Of a stretch of DNA of 22,745 nucleotides, positions 15,298-22,745 are shown one piece after another (position 1 is the first letter of the stretch; each line of letters opens with the position of its first letter). A program made the position numbers and the translations under genes. Source of the stretch: an uncultured Mesorhizobium sp. Its GTDB lineage: Bacteria; Pseudomonadota; Alphaproteobacteria; Rhizobiales; Rhizobiaceae. The DNA is taken from the NCBI GenBank assembly GCA_937958475.1, contig CALFXR010000047.1:1-22745 (forward strand). Direction: 5' to 3'. The notes under the pieces were generated by a model that was given only the letters and a program-made list of their open reading frames with translations, had not been told where the DNA came from and searched no databases.

Positions 15298-16158
15298 TCA
15301 GCGCAGTTCGTGGATGACGGCGACCGGCTCGACGTCGTGGCCCTGGAGAAAGGCGGCCAGCCGAGGGCCGCCGGTTCCGAGCGGACCGGCGTATTCGCTC
15401 GCGTGGATGCCGCCGGAGACATAGAGCACGTCGATGCCCTGCCGGCATGCGCCGGCGACGTCCGTCAGGACACCGTCGCCGATCGCCAGCGTTTCCGCCG
15501 CTCGGATCGTACGCCCCTTGACCTCGGATGCTGCCGCAAGCGACGCTTCGTAGATGGGAGGGTGGGGCTTGCCGGCCACCTGTACGGGACCGCCGAGCGC
15601 CTCGTAGTCCCTCGCCAGCGCGCCGGCGCACCAGATGCGCCGATCGCCGCGCTCGAAGAAGATGTCGGGGTTGGCGCAGATGAACGGGAGTTCGCGTCGA
15701 CGAAACCCTTCCAGCAACGGTCGGTAGATTTCCGGCGTGTCGGCGTCGTCGAGGAGGCCTGTGCAGACCACCGCTTTCGCGTCGTCGGCTGCGACCAGTT
15801 CCACGTCGAGTCCTTCGAGGAGGGTGAGAGCGCGGTCCTGGCCGAGATGGAAGATCCGGCGCGGCGCGGCGCCAATGAGCGCGCGGGTCACGTCGCCCGA
15901 CGTGACGATGCGGTCCCAGGCGTCGTCGGGCACGCCGATCGTCCTCAATTGCGCCGCCACCTCGTGGTGATGCCGCGCCGCATTGGTCACCAGGACAACC
16001 GCGGCGCCGCCCCGTCGTGCCCGGCGCAGCGCTTCCGCGGCACCCGGATAGGCGGCGACCCCGTTATGGACGACGCCCCACACGTCGCAGAAGAACGCTG
16101 CGTATCGGCCGGCGATGTCGTCGAGCGATTCGATGGGTTGCGGCAACGCCTCTGTCAT
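15298..16158 (-). CDS. HAD-superfamily class IIA hydrolase, TIGR01459-like
   Basis: A 286-residue haloacid-dehalogenase-fold protein, probably a small-molecule phosphatase. Motif I reads FCDVWGVVHNG with nucleophile Asp25, but the usual second Asp (DxD) is Trp27, a form I associate with the TIGR01459 branch. Motif II is VTNA (Thr58), motif III Lys197 in AGKPHP and motif IV GDGVLTDV (Asp228, Asp233). Class IIA also includes NagD and the mammalian glycerol-3-phosphate/phosphoglycolate phosphatase. The ATG at 16158 follows AGGGG, about nine bases ahead; the longer upstream frame crosses the operator region and is rejected. It diverges from the FCD regulator and shares its operator, which ties it to the Ugp-like importer. 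Action on imported glycerol-3-phosphate is plausible but not shown. Confidence 0.88.
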   Translation of the reverse strand: MTEALPQPIESLDDIAGRYAAFFCDVWGVVHNGVAAYPGAAEALRRARRGGAAVVLVTNAARHHHEVAAQLRTIGVPDDAWDRIVTSGDVTRALIGAAPRRIFHLGQDRALTLLEGLDVELVAADDAKAVVCTGLLDDADTPEIYRPLLEGFRRRELPFICANPDIFFERGDRRIWCAGALARDYEALGGPVQVAGKPHPPIYEASLAAASEVKGRTIRAAETLAIGDGVLTDVAGACRQGIDVLYVSGGIHASEYAGPLGTGGPRLAAFLQGHDVEPVAVIHELR

Positions 16159-16199
16159 TCGCTTTCGCCCCTCGAACGATTCCCCTATCGGCCGCACCG

Positions 16200-16227
16200 A
16201 TATTATATAGAATATTGACTGTAGCAA
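16200..16227. promoter_or_regulatory. FCD-regulator operator copy A and HAD-gene -10 box
   Basis: TATATAGAATATTGAC followed by TGTAGCAA (16204-16227) matches the copy at 18169-18192 in 23 of 24 bases and the minus-strand copy at 18054-18069 in all 16 shared bases. ATATT (16200-16204) and AATAT (16211-16215) make an inverted repeat. On the minus strand the same bases read TATAAT (16207-16202), a perfect -10 about 40 bases before the HAD start, so a bound regulator would cover that promoter. Confidence 0.6.
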
Positions 16228-16360
16228 GCTGGGGTTGCAGGTCGGCGCGCGAGGGACTCTTATACGCAAGTTGGCGCGGGACGGGCCATACGGCGCTTTG
16301 CGAAAGGGTCGCAAAAGCGTTAGACCGCAGGAACCCCTCAGCGGAAACCGGATCACGAGG

Positions 16361-17044
16361 ATGGATATCCCGAACGCCTACATGACCAAGGCCGAGATGG
16401 CTCGGCGGCACATTCGGTCGATGATCCTGAACGGCAAGGCCAGACCGGGTGACAGGATCACGACGCGCGAGGTCTCCGGCGCCCTGGGAGTGAGCGAGAC
16501 GCCGATCCGCGAAGCCATGCGCAGCCTGGCCTCCGAGGGATGGCTCGACATCCACAACCACATCGGGGCCGTCGTCCAGGGACTGCGCACCGAGCAGATC
16601 CGCGAGATCAGCGCGTTGCGCGGGATGATCTGCAGCCTGGCGATCGAACTGGGCGCATCGAACTTCGACAAGGCGCGCCTCGCCGACATCGACCGCAACA
16701 TCGAGACGTCCGCCGAGGCGCTCGAGCGCGAGGACTACAGGCTGTTTGCCCAGAGAAACATCGAGTTCCACGAACTGCTCTGCGACAACCCGCAGTCTCC
16801 CTGGTGCCGCAAGCTGCTCGACAGCCTGAACGGGCTCATGTCGGCGCAACGACACGGCGTCGCGCCCCAGCAGGGCCGGCTGGCGGAGGCGCTCGCCGAG
16901 CATGGACGGGTGCGCGACATGCTGCGCGCGGGCGACTTCGCCGGCGCCGCCGCGATGGTCAGGCAGCACGAGCAGAACACCGCCGATTTCCTCATCGGGG
17001 CGATCGACGGGCTGGCCGCCGCGGACAGGGCGCCGCGACGCTGA
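16361..17044 (+). CDS. GntR-family regulator, FadR/FCD subfamily
   Basis: A 227-residue transcription regulator. Residues about 12-75 form the winged helix: IRSMILNGKARPGDRIT, then SGALGVSETPIREAMRSLASEGW. Residues about 80-215 are the all-helical FCD effector domain with the usual metal-binding histidines His137 (NIEFH), His181 (AEHGRV) and His203 (RQHEQN); the first ligand position, commonly Asp, is Asn133. FCD proteins sense carboxylates, sugar acids or phosphates, often with a bound metal. The frame continues to an ATG at 16235, but the ATG at 16361 gives the standard family length. No strong ribosome site is seen for it; GAGG directly abuts the ATG. It is the natural candidate to bind the three TATATAGAATAT elements and control itself, the HAD gene, the phosphodiesterase and the ugp genes. 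Confidence 0.88.
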   Translation: MDIPNAYMTKAEMARRHIRSMILNGKARPGDRITTREVSGALGVSETPIREAMRSLASEGWLDIHNHIGAVVQGLRTEQIREISALRGMICSLAIELGASNFDKARLADIDRNIETSAEALEREDYRLFAQRNIEFHELLCDNPQSPWCRKLLDSLNGLMSAQRHGVAPQQGRLAEALAEHGRVRDMLRAGDFAGAAAMVRQHEQNTADFLIGAIDGLAAADRAPRR

Positions 17045-17080
17045 TCGCGATCGCCGGCCGGGCCGGAAGGCCAGGGCCGC

Positions 17081-17902
17081 TCACACATAGGTCCGCATGC
17101 GCTCGTCAGGCGCGCGGCGCAGTTCGCGCCGGTCGGACGGCATCGGGACGAACGAAACGGTCAGGCCCGAGGATCGTAGCGCGCAGAAGCCGAACGACGT
17201 TCCGGTCATGATGCGCAGCCCGTTGCCGTAGGTCGGGTCGACCGCGCTGTGGTTGCCGTTGCTCACCACGATCGGGATCCCGTGCCACACCGAGACGCGG
17301 TCGTAGTGGATGTGGCCGGTGAGGATGCCGGCGACGTTGCGGCCGATGACCAGCGCACGGAAGCGGGCGGTGTCTTCTTCGCCCAGGCGCTCCCATCCGT
17401 AGCCCGCATCCTCGCCGACTGAGGGCGCGTGGTGCATGACGATGATCTTCGGCAGGTCGGCGTGACGGGCAAGCGCGGCGTCGAGGAATGCGAACTGGGT
17501 TTCGCAGAGTGCGCCGCCAATGCGCCCGGCGACGCTCGTGTCGAGCACGATGACATGCACGCCGTCGATCTCCCGGTCGCCGAAATAGGGCGCGGAAGAG
17601 TCGTCGGTGCGATCGAGCATGCCCTCGTAGAAGCCGGGACGCGTGTCGTGATTGCCGAGCGCGTAGACGACGGGAGGCTCCAGCCGCGCCAGCTTCTCCC
17701 GGAGCAGCCGATAACTCATCGAGTCGCCACGATTCGTGAGGTCGCCGCTGATGGCGATGAAGCTCGGCCTGGGTTCGATCCCGCAGATTCGGTCGACGAG
17801 TTCGTCGAGTGCGGCAGCGGTGTCGGCGTTCAGCTGGTCATCCGCCAGTTCCGGATGAGAGAAGTGCAGATCGCTGAGATGGATGAATGAGACTGTCTTC
17901 AC
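17081..17902 (-). CDS. metallophosphodiesterase, GpdQ/CpdA-like
   Basis: A cytoplasmic calcineurin-like phosphoesterase of 273 residues with a binuclear metal site. Seen: DLH (Asp11, His13), GDLTN (Asp54), GNHD (Asn84, His85, Asp86), MHH (His157/158) and GHIH (His197, His199). Motif spacing and length match the class III family that includes the glycerophosphodiesterase GpdQ (about 274 residues) and the cyclic-AMP phosphodiesterase CpdA. The start is GTG at 17902 with GGAGG six bases ahead. It lies back to back with the Ugp-like importer across a shared regulatory region. Since Ugp systems also import glycerophosphodiesters, hydrolysis of these to glycerol-3-phosphate and an alcohol is the most likely role. 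Cyclic nucleotide hydrolysis cannot be excluded. Confidence 0.9.
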   Translation of the reverse strand: MKTVSFIHLSDLHFSHPELADDQLNADTAAALDELVDRICGIEPRPSFIAISGDLTNRGDSMSYRLLREKLARLEPPVVYALGNHDTRPGFYEGMLDRTDDSSAPYFGDREIDGVHVIVLDTSVAGRIGGALCETQFAFLDAALARHADLPKIIVMHHAPSVGEDAGYGWERLGEEDTARFRALVIGRNVAGILTGHIHYDRVSVWHGIPIVVSNGNHSAVDPTYGNGLRIMTGTSFGFCALRSSGLTVSFVPMPSDRRELRRAPDERMRTYV

Positions 17903-18040
17903 GTCTGGCCTCCGTGCCGGCCGCGCCGGGGTGTTGCTGTCCGAATCCGCCGGTCGGGCGCCGCTTCGCGGCCTCCTCAGAACCGACGACCGGTTGCGGC
18001 TCCTGCTAGGCCGCCATCAAGACGGTGGTGTGTCGCAGTA

Positions 18041-18057
18041 CCGTCATGCCGTTGTCA
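18041..18057 (+). promoter_or_regulatory. PHO-box-like direct repeat
   Basis: CCGTCA, five bases, TTGTCA: two hexamers each matching the PhoB half-site CTGTCA at five of six positions with the correct 11-base period. TATAAA follows at 18066-18071 as a possible -10 for rightward transcription towards ugpB. It abuts and overlaps operator copy B. Ugp operons are classical Pho-regulon members, which raises its plausibility; a single imperfect site remains tentative. Confidence 0.4.
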
Positions 18058-18070
18058 ATATTCTATATAA
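18054..18070 (-). promoter_or_regulatory. FCD-regulator operator copy B
   Basis: On the minus strand it reads TTATATAGAATATTGAC, identical to copy A over TATATAGAATATTGAC. It points towards the phosphodiesterase gene, whose GTG lies about 150 bases away. The core TTTTATATAGAA, shared with copy C, differs from a perfect palindrome (TTCTATATAGAA) at one base. Confidence 0.55.
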
Positions 18071-18140
18071 AACAGAATCTACAAGAGCGGCGGTGCCGGG
18101 GCTCTCCCGCGGGAACGCGACGAGTCGCCCACGGCTCAAC

Positions 18141-18169
18141 TTGACGGTTTTCGTTCCATGGTCTATTTT
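18141..18169 (+). promoter_or_regulatory. predicted ugpB promoter
   Basis: TTGACG (18141-18146), 17-base spacer, TATTTT (18164-18169). The -35 matches the TTGAC consensus; the -10 matches four of six positions and runs into operator copy C. Transcription would start around 18176, inside the operator, about 34 bases ahead of the ugpB ATG, an arrangement expected for repression. Confidence 0.5.
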
Positions 18170-18192
18170 ATATAGAATATGGACTGTAGCAA
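18164..18192. promoter_or_regulatory. FCD-regulator operator copy C
   Basis: TATATAGAATATGGAC followed by TGTAGCAA (18169-18192), 23 of 24 bases as in copy A. It overlaps the -10 and predicted start point of ugpB. TCTAT (18162-18166) and ATAGA (18172-18176) make an inverted repeat across it. Confidence 0.55.
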
Positions 18193-18209
18193 AATGAGGG
18201 AGAGGTACT

Positions 18210-19589
18210 ATGGTTCGGATTGAAGCGCCGGAGACGCAGGGCGCGCGCCTGCGAAAACTGGCGGCAGGAATGATTGTCGGCGCCGCGGCGCTGGGGAGCG
18301 TGGCGGCGGCAAACGCCCAGGAACGCACCAAGTTCGAGTTCTGGTATGGCTTGCCGGGCCAACTCGGCGAGGTGGTCGACAAGCACTGTGAACTGTTCAA
18401 CGCTTCCCAGGACAAGTACGAGGCCACTTGCGTCGGCCAAGGCAGCTACGGCAAGGCCGAGCAGAACGCCATCGCCGCCTACCGCTCGAACCAGTCGCCG
18501 ACGATCGTGCAGATCTTCGACGCCGGCACGGTGAACTTCATGCTTTCCGGCGCGATCTACCCGGCGAACCAGTTCGCCAAGGATTTCGGCCTGACCGTCG
18601 ACTGGGCCGACTTCTTCCCCGGCATCGCCAGCTACTTCGCCACGTCCAAGGGCGAGATGTGGTCCTTCCCCTACAACTCATCGACCGCCGTCTTCTACTG
18701 GAACAAGGACCAGTGGGCGAAGATCGGCAAGACGAAGGCGCCCGAGACCTGGGCCGAGCTGGGCAGCGACCTCAAGGCGCTCAAGGAGGCCGGCGTCGAG
18801 TGCGGCTTCGCTTTCGATTTCGACACATGGCTCAACCTCGAGCAGTTCGCCGCGATCAACGGCATCCCGTTCGCCAGCCTGGACAACGGCTATGGCGGCC
18901 TCGGCGCCGAGCTTCTCATCAACAAGGCGCCCTTCGTCGAGCACATGAGCCTGTTCAAGTCCTGGCTCGACGCCGGATACGCGAAGATCCAGACCCCGCA
19001 AGTCGGCAAGACGGTCGTCCAGGCGTTCGCCGACGGATCCTGCGCATCCACCCACTACTCGATCGCGCTGCACGGCACGGTGAAGAGCACGCAGGTCGCC
19101 GGCCTCAACTGGGACGTGGCGATGCTGCCGGTGCTCGAAGCCGGCAAGCGGGCCAACTCGATCGTCGGCGGCGCTTCGCTCTGGATCATGCAGGGCAAGT
19201 CGCAGGCCGAGTACGAGGCGGCTGCGGCATTCCTGAAATACGTGACCGCCGCCGACACCGGCCAGAAGTTCCTGTCGGAGAACACCGGGTACATTCCGGC
19301 GACGAAATCCGGCTACGACCTGTTGAAGAGCCAGGGATTCTACAACGACCCGGCGCGCCTCAATCGCGACATCGCCATCGCCTCCCTTTCGGTGGCGGAG
19401 CCCACGGCGCTGACGCGCGGCATCCGGCTCGGCAACTTCACCTCTATCCGCGCCGAGCTGCGCGCCGAGCTGGAGGCCGCCTTCACCGGACAGAAGGACA
19501 TGCAGACCGCACTCAACGATGCGGTCGACCGTGCCAACGCGATCCTGCGCCGCTACGAGCAGACCTATCAGGGCGCCCCGCTGCCCTGA
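18210..19589 (+). CDS. ugpB: UgpB-like glycerol-3-phosphate/glycerophosphodiester binding protein
   Basis: Periplasmic substrate-binding protein of a Ugp-type ABC importer, 459 residues. A signal peptide runs to about residue 36 (RLRKLAAG, hydrophobic core, cleavage in ANA-QE). Many segments match E. coli UgpB as I recall it: FWYGLPGQLGEVVD near the mature start, SFPYNSSTAVFYWNKD, QFAAINGIPFASLDNGYGG, GGASLWIMQGK, TGYIPATKSGYDL and GIRLGNFTSIR. One difference is notable: the ligand-pocket region corresponding to GWQGW in E. coli reads DFDTW, so one tryptophan is lost and the ligand may differ. The ATG at 18210 is preceded by GGGAGAGG. Transcription is probably driven from 18141-18169 and controlled by operator C. 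A strong hairpin separates it from ugpA. Confidence 0.9.
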   Translation: MVRIEAPETQGARLRKLAAGMIVGAAALGSVAAANAQERTKFEFWYGLPGQLGEVVDKHCELFNASQDKYEATCVGQGSYGKAEQNAIAAYRSNQSPTIVQIFDAGTVNFMLSGAIYPANQFAKDFGLTVDWADFFPGIASYFATSKGEMWSFPYNSSTAVFYWNKDQWAKIGKTKAPETWAELGSDLKALKEAGVECGFAFDFDTWLNLEQFAAINGIPFASLDNGYGGLGAELLINKAPFVEHMSLFKSWLDAGYAKIQTPQVGKTVVQAFADGSCASTHYSIALHGTVKSTQVAGLNWDVAMLPVLEAGKRANSIVGGASLWIMQGKSQAEYEAAAAFLKYVTAADTGQKFLSENTGYIPATKSGYDLLKSQGFYNDPARLNRDIAIASLSVAEPTALTRGIRLGNFTSIRAELRAELEAAFTGQKDMQTALNDAVDRANAILRRYEQTYQGAPLP

Positions 19590-19613
19590 TCCGCGCTCTG
19601 TATCGATCAACTC

Positions 19614-19640
19614 GGAGGCGTCGCCGCCCGCGACGCCTCC
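19614..19640 (+). repeat. perfect 11-bp hairpin between ugpB and ugpA
   Basis: GGAGGCGTCGC (19614-19624), five-base loop, exact reverse complement GCGACGCCTCC (19630-19640), 24 bases after the ugpB stop and 24 before the ugpA start. No T tract follows, so it is more likely an mRNA-stabilising or partial attenuation element that keeps the binding protein in excess over the membrane subunits, as is common in ABC importer operons. Confidence 0.7.
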
Positions 19641-19664
19641 ACAAGCTGACAGGGAGGGTCGGCC

Positions 19665-20549
19665 TTGGAAAAACGAGTCACCTTCTCGAACACCTGGCTG
19701 GCGGTCGCGCTGATCCTGCCGCAGATCCTGCTGGTCTTCGTCTTCTTCTACTGGCCGGCGGGCGAGGCGCTCTACTGGGCCTTCACCCTGGAGCGGGCCT
19801 TCGGCGGCGGCAACCAGTGGGTCGGGCTCTACAATTTCACGAGCGTGCTCAGCGACCCGAAATACCTGGCGTCGGTCCGCGTCTCGATGCTTTTCGCCGT
19901 CTGCGCGACGACCCTGTCCCTAGGCATAGCCCTGCTACTGGCGCTCTTCGTCGACCGGCGCCTGGCAGGCTATCAGGTCTACAAATTCACCTTCTTCCTT
20001 CCCTACGCGCTGGCCGCGCCCGCCGTGGGCCTGGCTTTCCGCTTCATCTTCGCGCCGGACGCCGGCTTCTTCTCGGCGATCAACGATTTCTTCCCGGGTC
20101 TCTGGAATCCGGCTTTCGACGGCACCGATGCGCTGGTGCTGATCATCATCGCCCAGGCCTGGAGCATGGTGGGCTACAACTTCATCTTCTTCCTCGCCGG
20201 GTTGCAGTCGATACCGCGCTCGATCAGCGAGGCCGGGGCAATGGACGGCGCCGGCGTGCTGCGGCGCATGTGGGACCTGCAACTGCCGCTGATCACGCCA
20301 ACGCTGTTCTTCCTGATCGTGATCAACGTCACCGACAGCTTCGTCAATTCGTTCGGCATCGTCGACATCACGACCGGCGGCGGCCCGGCGCGGGCGACCG
20401 ACCTGATGGTCTACAAGATCTACAATGACGGATTCCAGGGCAAGGACTACTCGCTTGCCGCCGCGCAGTCGATCGTCCTGATGCTGCTCATCGTCGCCCT
20501 CACCTTCATCCAGTTCCGCTTCGTCGAGCGGCGCGTCCACTACAGTTGA
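19665..20549 (+). CDS. ugpA: Ugp-like ABC transporter permease, first subunit
   Basis: Inner-membrane subunit of the importer, 294 residues, MalF/UgpA type (BPD_transp_1). Six hydrophobic segments are visible at about 11-32, 72-96, 106-129, 154-180, 207-228 and 266-285. The cytoplasmic EAA loop that docks the ATPase is EAGAMDGAG at 189-197. The start is TTG at 19665 with GGGAGG about eight bases ahead; it is the only start that keeps the first membrane helix with a short N-terminus. It follows the ugpB-ugpA hairpin and precedes ugpE by 13 bases. A low-efficiency TTG start plus the hairpin would both lower its level relative to the binding protein. Confidence 0.9.
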   Translation: MEKRVTFSNTWLAVALILPQILLVFVFFYWPAGEALYWAFTLERAFGGGNQWVGLYNFTSVLSDPKYLASVRVSMLFAVCATTLSLGIALLLALFVDRRLAGYQVYKFTFFLPYALAAPAVGLAFRFIFAPDAGFFSAINDFFPGLWNPAFDGTDALVLIIIAQAWSMVGYNFIFFLAGLQSIPRSISEAGAMDGAGVLRRMWDLQLPLITPTLFFLIVINVTDSFVNSFGIVDITTGGGPARATDLMVYKIYNDGFQGKDYSLAAAQSIVLMLLIVALTFIQFRFVERRVHYS

Positions 20550-20562
20550 GCGGTATCGCACC

Positions 20563-21459
20563 ATGATCGAGCGTACCCCGATCCTCAACGCCGTGACGCA
20601 TGCGGTCCTCGTGATCAGCCTGCTCATGCTCCTGCTGCCGTTGTGGATCGTGATCGTGGCCGCCAGCCACGACTTCCACACCGTGAACCAGGTGCCGATG
20701 CCGCTTTGGCCCGGCGGTCACCTTCTCGAGAACCTCGCCGTCGCGTGGGACAAGGGCAATTTCGATCGCGTCGTGGTGAATTCCTTCATCGTCGCTGGCG
20801 GCGTGACGGCAGGAAAGATCGGCATCGCTGCGCTGTCGGCCTTCTCGATCGTCTACTTCAGATATCGCTTCCGCATGCTGATGTTCTGGTTGATCTTCGT
20901 CACCTTGATGCTGCCGCTCGAGGTGCGCATCGTGCCGACCTATGCGGTGGCGGCCAATGCGCTCGGGCCCTTCCAGTCGATACTGAACTTCATCGGCATC
21001 GAGGTCTCGCTGCCGCGCTGGAACCTGCTCAACTCCTATTCCGGCCTCATCCTCCCGCTCGTCGCCACGGCGACCGGCACGTTCCTCTACCGCCAGTTCT
21101 TCCTCACGGTTCCAGACGAGCTGACCGAGGCCGCGAAGATGGACGGCGCCGGGCCCCTGCGCTTCTTCTTCGAGATCCTCCTGCCGCTGTCGAAGAACAA
21201 CATGATCGCGCTGGCGACGATCATGTTCGTCTGGGCGTGGAACCAGTACCTCTGGCCCCTGCTCATCATCACCGATCACGCCAACTATGCGACCGCGACC
21301 ATGCAGTTGCAGAAAGTTGTGCCCGCCTCGCATGTCGATGCGCCGCCGGTCTGGAACCTGGCGATGGCGGCCAACCTCATCGTTCTCGTGCCGCCCGTCC
21401 TGGTCACCATCCTGCTTCAGCGGTGGTTCGTGCGCGGCCTCATCTCCACCGAAAAGTAG
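20563..21459 (+). CDS. ugpE: Ugp-like ABC transporter permease, second subunit
   Basis: Second inner-membrane subunit, 298 residues, MalG/UgpE type. Hydrophobic segments lie at about 11-34, 70-96, 105-130, 158-180, 212-235 and 262-288. The EAA loop is EAAKMDGAG at 189-197, closely parallel to that of its partner. The segment NSFIVAGG (73-80) is typical of this subunit. The ATG at 20563 lies 13 bases after the ugpA stop; the ribosome site is weak (GAGCGG), suggesting coupling to upstream translation. UgpA-UgpE form the heterodimeric channel served by the UgpC-like ATPase encoded 16 bases downstream. Confidence 0.9.
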   Translation: MIERTPILNAVTHAVLVISLLMLLLPLWIVIVAASHDFHTVNQVPMPLWPGGHLLENLAVAWDKGNFDRVVVNSFIVAGGVTAGKIGIAALSAFSIVYFRYRFRMLMFWLIFVTLMLPLEVRIVPTYAVAANALGPFQSILNFIGIEVSLPRWNLLNSYSGLILPLVATATGTFLYRQFFLTVPDELTEAAKMDGAGPLRFFFEILLPLSKNNMIALATIMFVWAWNQYLWPLLIITDHANYATATMQLQKVVPASHVDAPPVWNLAMAANLIVLVPPVLVTILLQRWFVRGLISTEK

Positions 21460-21475
21460 CAGGGCAGTGACACGC

Positions 21476-22573
<1,098 letters not shown>

Positions 22574-22591
22574 TCCGCCGCGGGTCGCCAG

Positions 22592-22614
22592 CCGGCCGGA
22601 ACCCGAAAGGCCGG
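22592..22614. terminator. weak hairpin after ugpC
   Basis: CCGGCC (22592-22597) pairs with GGCCGG (22609-22614) over an 11-base loop, 18 bases after the ugpC stop, without a T tract. A 12-base palindrome CGGATCGATCCG follows at 22665-22676. Either may help end transcription between the convergent genes; evidence is thin. Confidence 0.25.
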
Positions 22615-22690
22615 ACGAGTTCGCCCGGATTGCTTTCGAACGACCTTGAAAGACCGCAAGCGCCCGGATCGATCCGAGCCGGCCGGCGAG

Positions 22691-22745
22691 TTACGGCTCG
22701 CCCGTCTCGTTCACCACGCCGCCGAAGATCGCTTCGAGACGCTCC
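22691..22745 (-). CDS. possible 3' end of a minus-strand gene (partial)
   Basis: The minus strand is open from the window edge to a TAA at 22691-22693, with the tail ERLEAIFGGVVNETGEP. The composition looks like a real protein end and the position, convergent to ugpC with about 117 bases between stops, is sensible. Only 17 residues are visible, so no family can be named. Confidence 0.4.
   Translation of the reverse strand, partial: ERLEAIFGGVVNETGEP

Larger units (their letters stand above)
17903..18209. other. 307-base divergent regulatory region between phosphodiesterase and ugpB
   Basis: It holds operator copies B and C in opposite orientation, a PHO-box-like repeat at 18041-18057, a ten-base palindrome TCCCGCGGGA (18105-18114) between the operators and the predicted ugpB promoter. 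The operator region is AT-rich against a GC-rich background. An open frame spanning part of it (17883-18197) has no ribosome site or recognisable domain and is not a gene. Confidence 0.75.

Noticed and set aside
17883..18197. A 104-codon + strand frame in the phosphodiesterase-ugpB gap
   Set aside because: It has no ribosome site or domain; similar peptides ILYRI/NILYK in it merely translate the repeated operator copies.
22665..22676. Perfect 12-base palindrome CGGATCGATCCG after ugpC as an operator or attachment site
   Set aside because: It occurs once, has no associated integrase or regulator, and lies between convergent gene ends, where a promoter is not expected.

Overview
The window is a GC-rich accessory region of a Gram-negative bacterium. 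It is densely packed with catabolic and transport genes that start with ATG, GTG or TTG and often overlap by 1-4 bases. GC-rich codon use, two BMP/Ugp-type ABC importers, several SDR enzymes, GntR regulators and a HAD hydrolase of the TIGR01459 type together suggest an alphaproteobacterium, probably Hyphomicrobiales (Rhizobiales). This placement is inferred from gene content. I saw no rRNA, tRNA, CRISPR array, transposase or phage gene.

Region 1 (1-2990, + strand) is a tight cassette of a class-III PLP aminotransferase and two short-chain dehydrogenases. It converges on region 2.

Region 2 (3055-12812, - strand, read right to left) looks like one nine-gene operon: PfkB-type sugar/nucleoside kinase, LOG-like (TIGR00725) protein, BMP-family binding protein, two-domain ABC ATPase, two permeases, Rieske oxygenase, PDR/VanB-type reductase and a NAD(P)-dependent epimerase/dehydratase-like protein. 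The importer family takes up nucleosides or similar compounds. The enzymes suggest import, phosphorylation, N-glycosidic cleavage and oxidative attack (for example demethylation) of a nucleoside-like or glycosidic compound. An aldo/keto reductase (13098-14114, -) and a HutC-type GntR regulator (14461-15255, +) lie just upstream. A 17-base sequence with the palindromic core ATTGTTCAACAAT occurs both before the nine-gene operon and between the reductase and the regulator, overlapping the predicted -35 box each time. These genes therefore probably form one regulon.

Region 3 (15298-22573) holds a HAD-IIA phosphatase-like gene (-), an FCD-type GntR regulator (+), a GpdQ/CpdA-type metallophosphodiesterase (-) and a complete Ugp-like ABC importer (ugpB-A-E-C, +). 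The motif TATATAGAATAT(T/G)GAC occurs three times, in the two divergent gaps of this region, and is the likely operator of the FCD regulator. A PHO-box-like direct repeat adjoins one copy. Together the genes fit uptake of glycerol-3-phosphate or glycerophosphodiesters, cleavage of the diester, and perhaps dephosphorylation.

The window starts and ends inside or next to neighbouring genes: a possible 3' end at 1-36 and a possible 3' end on the minus strand at 22691-22745.
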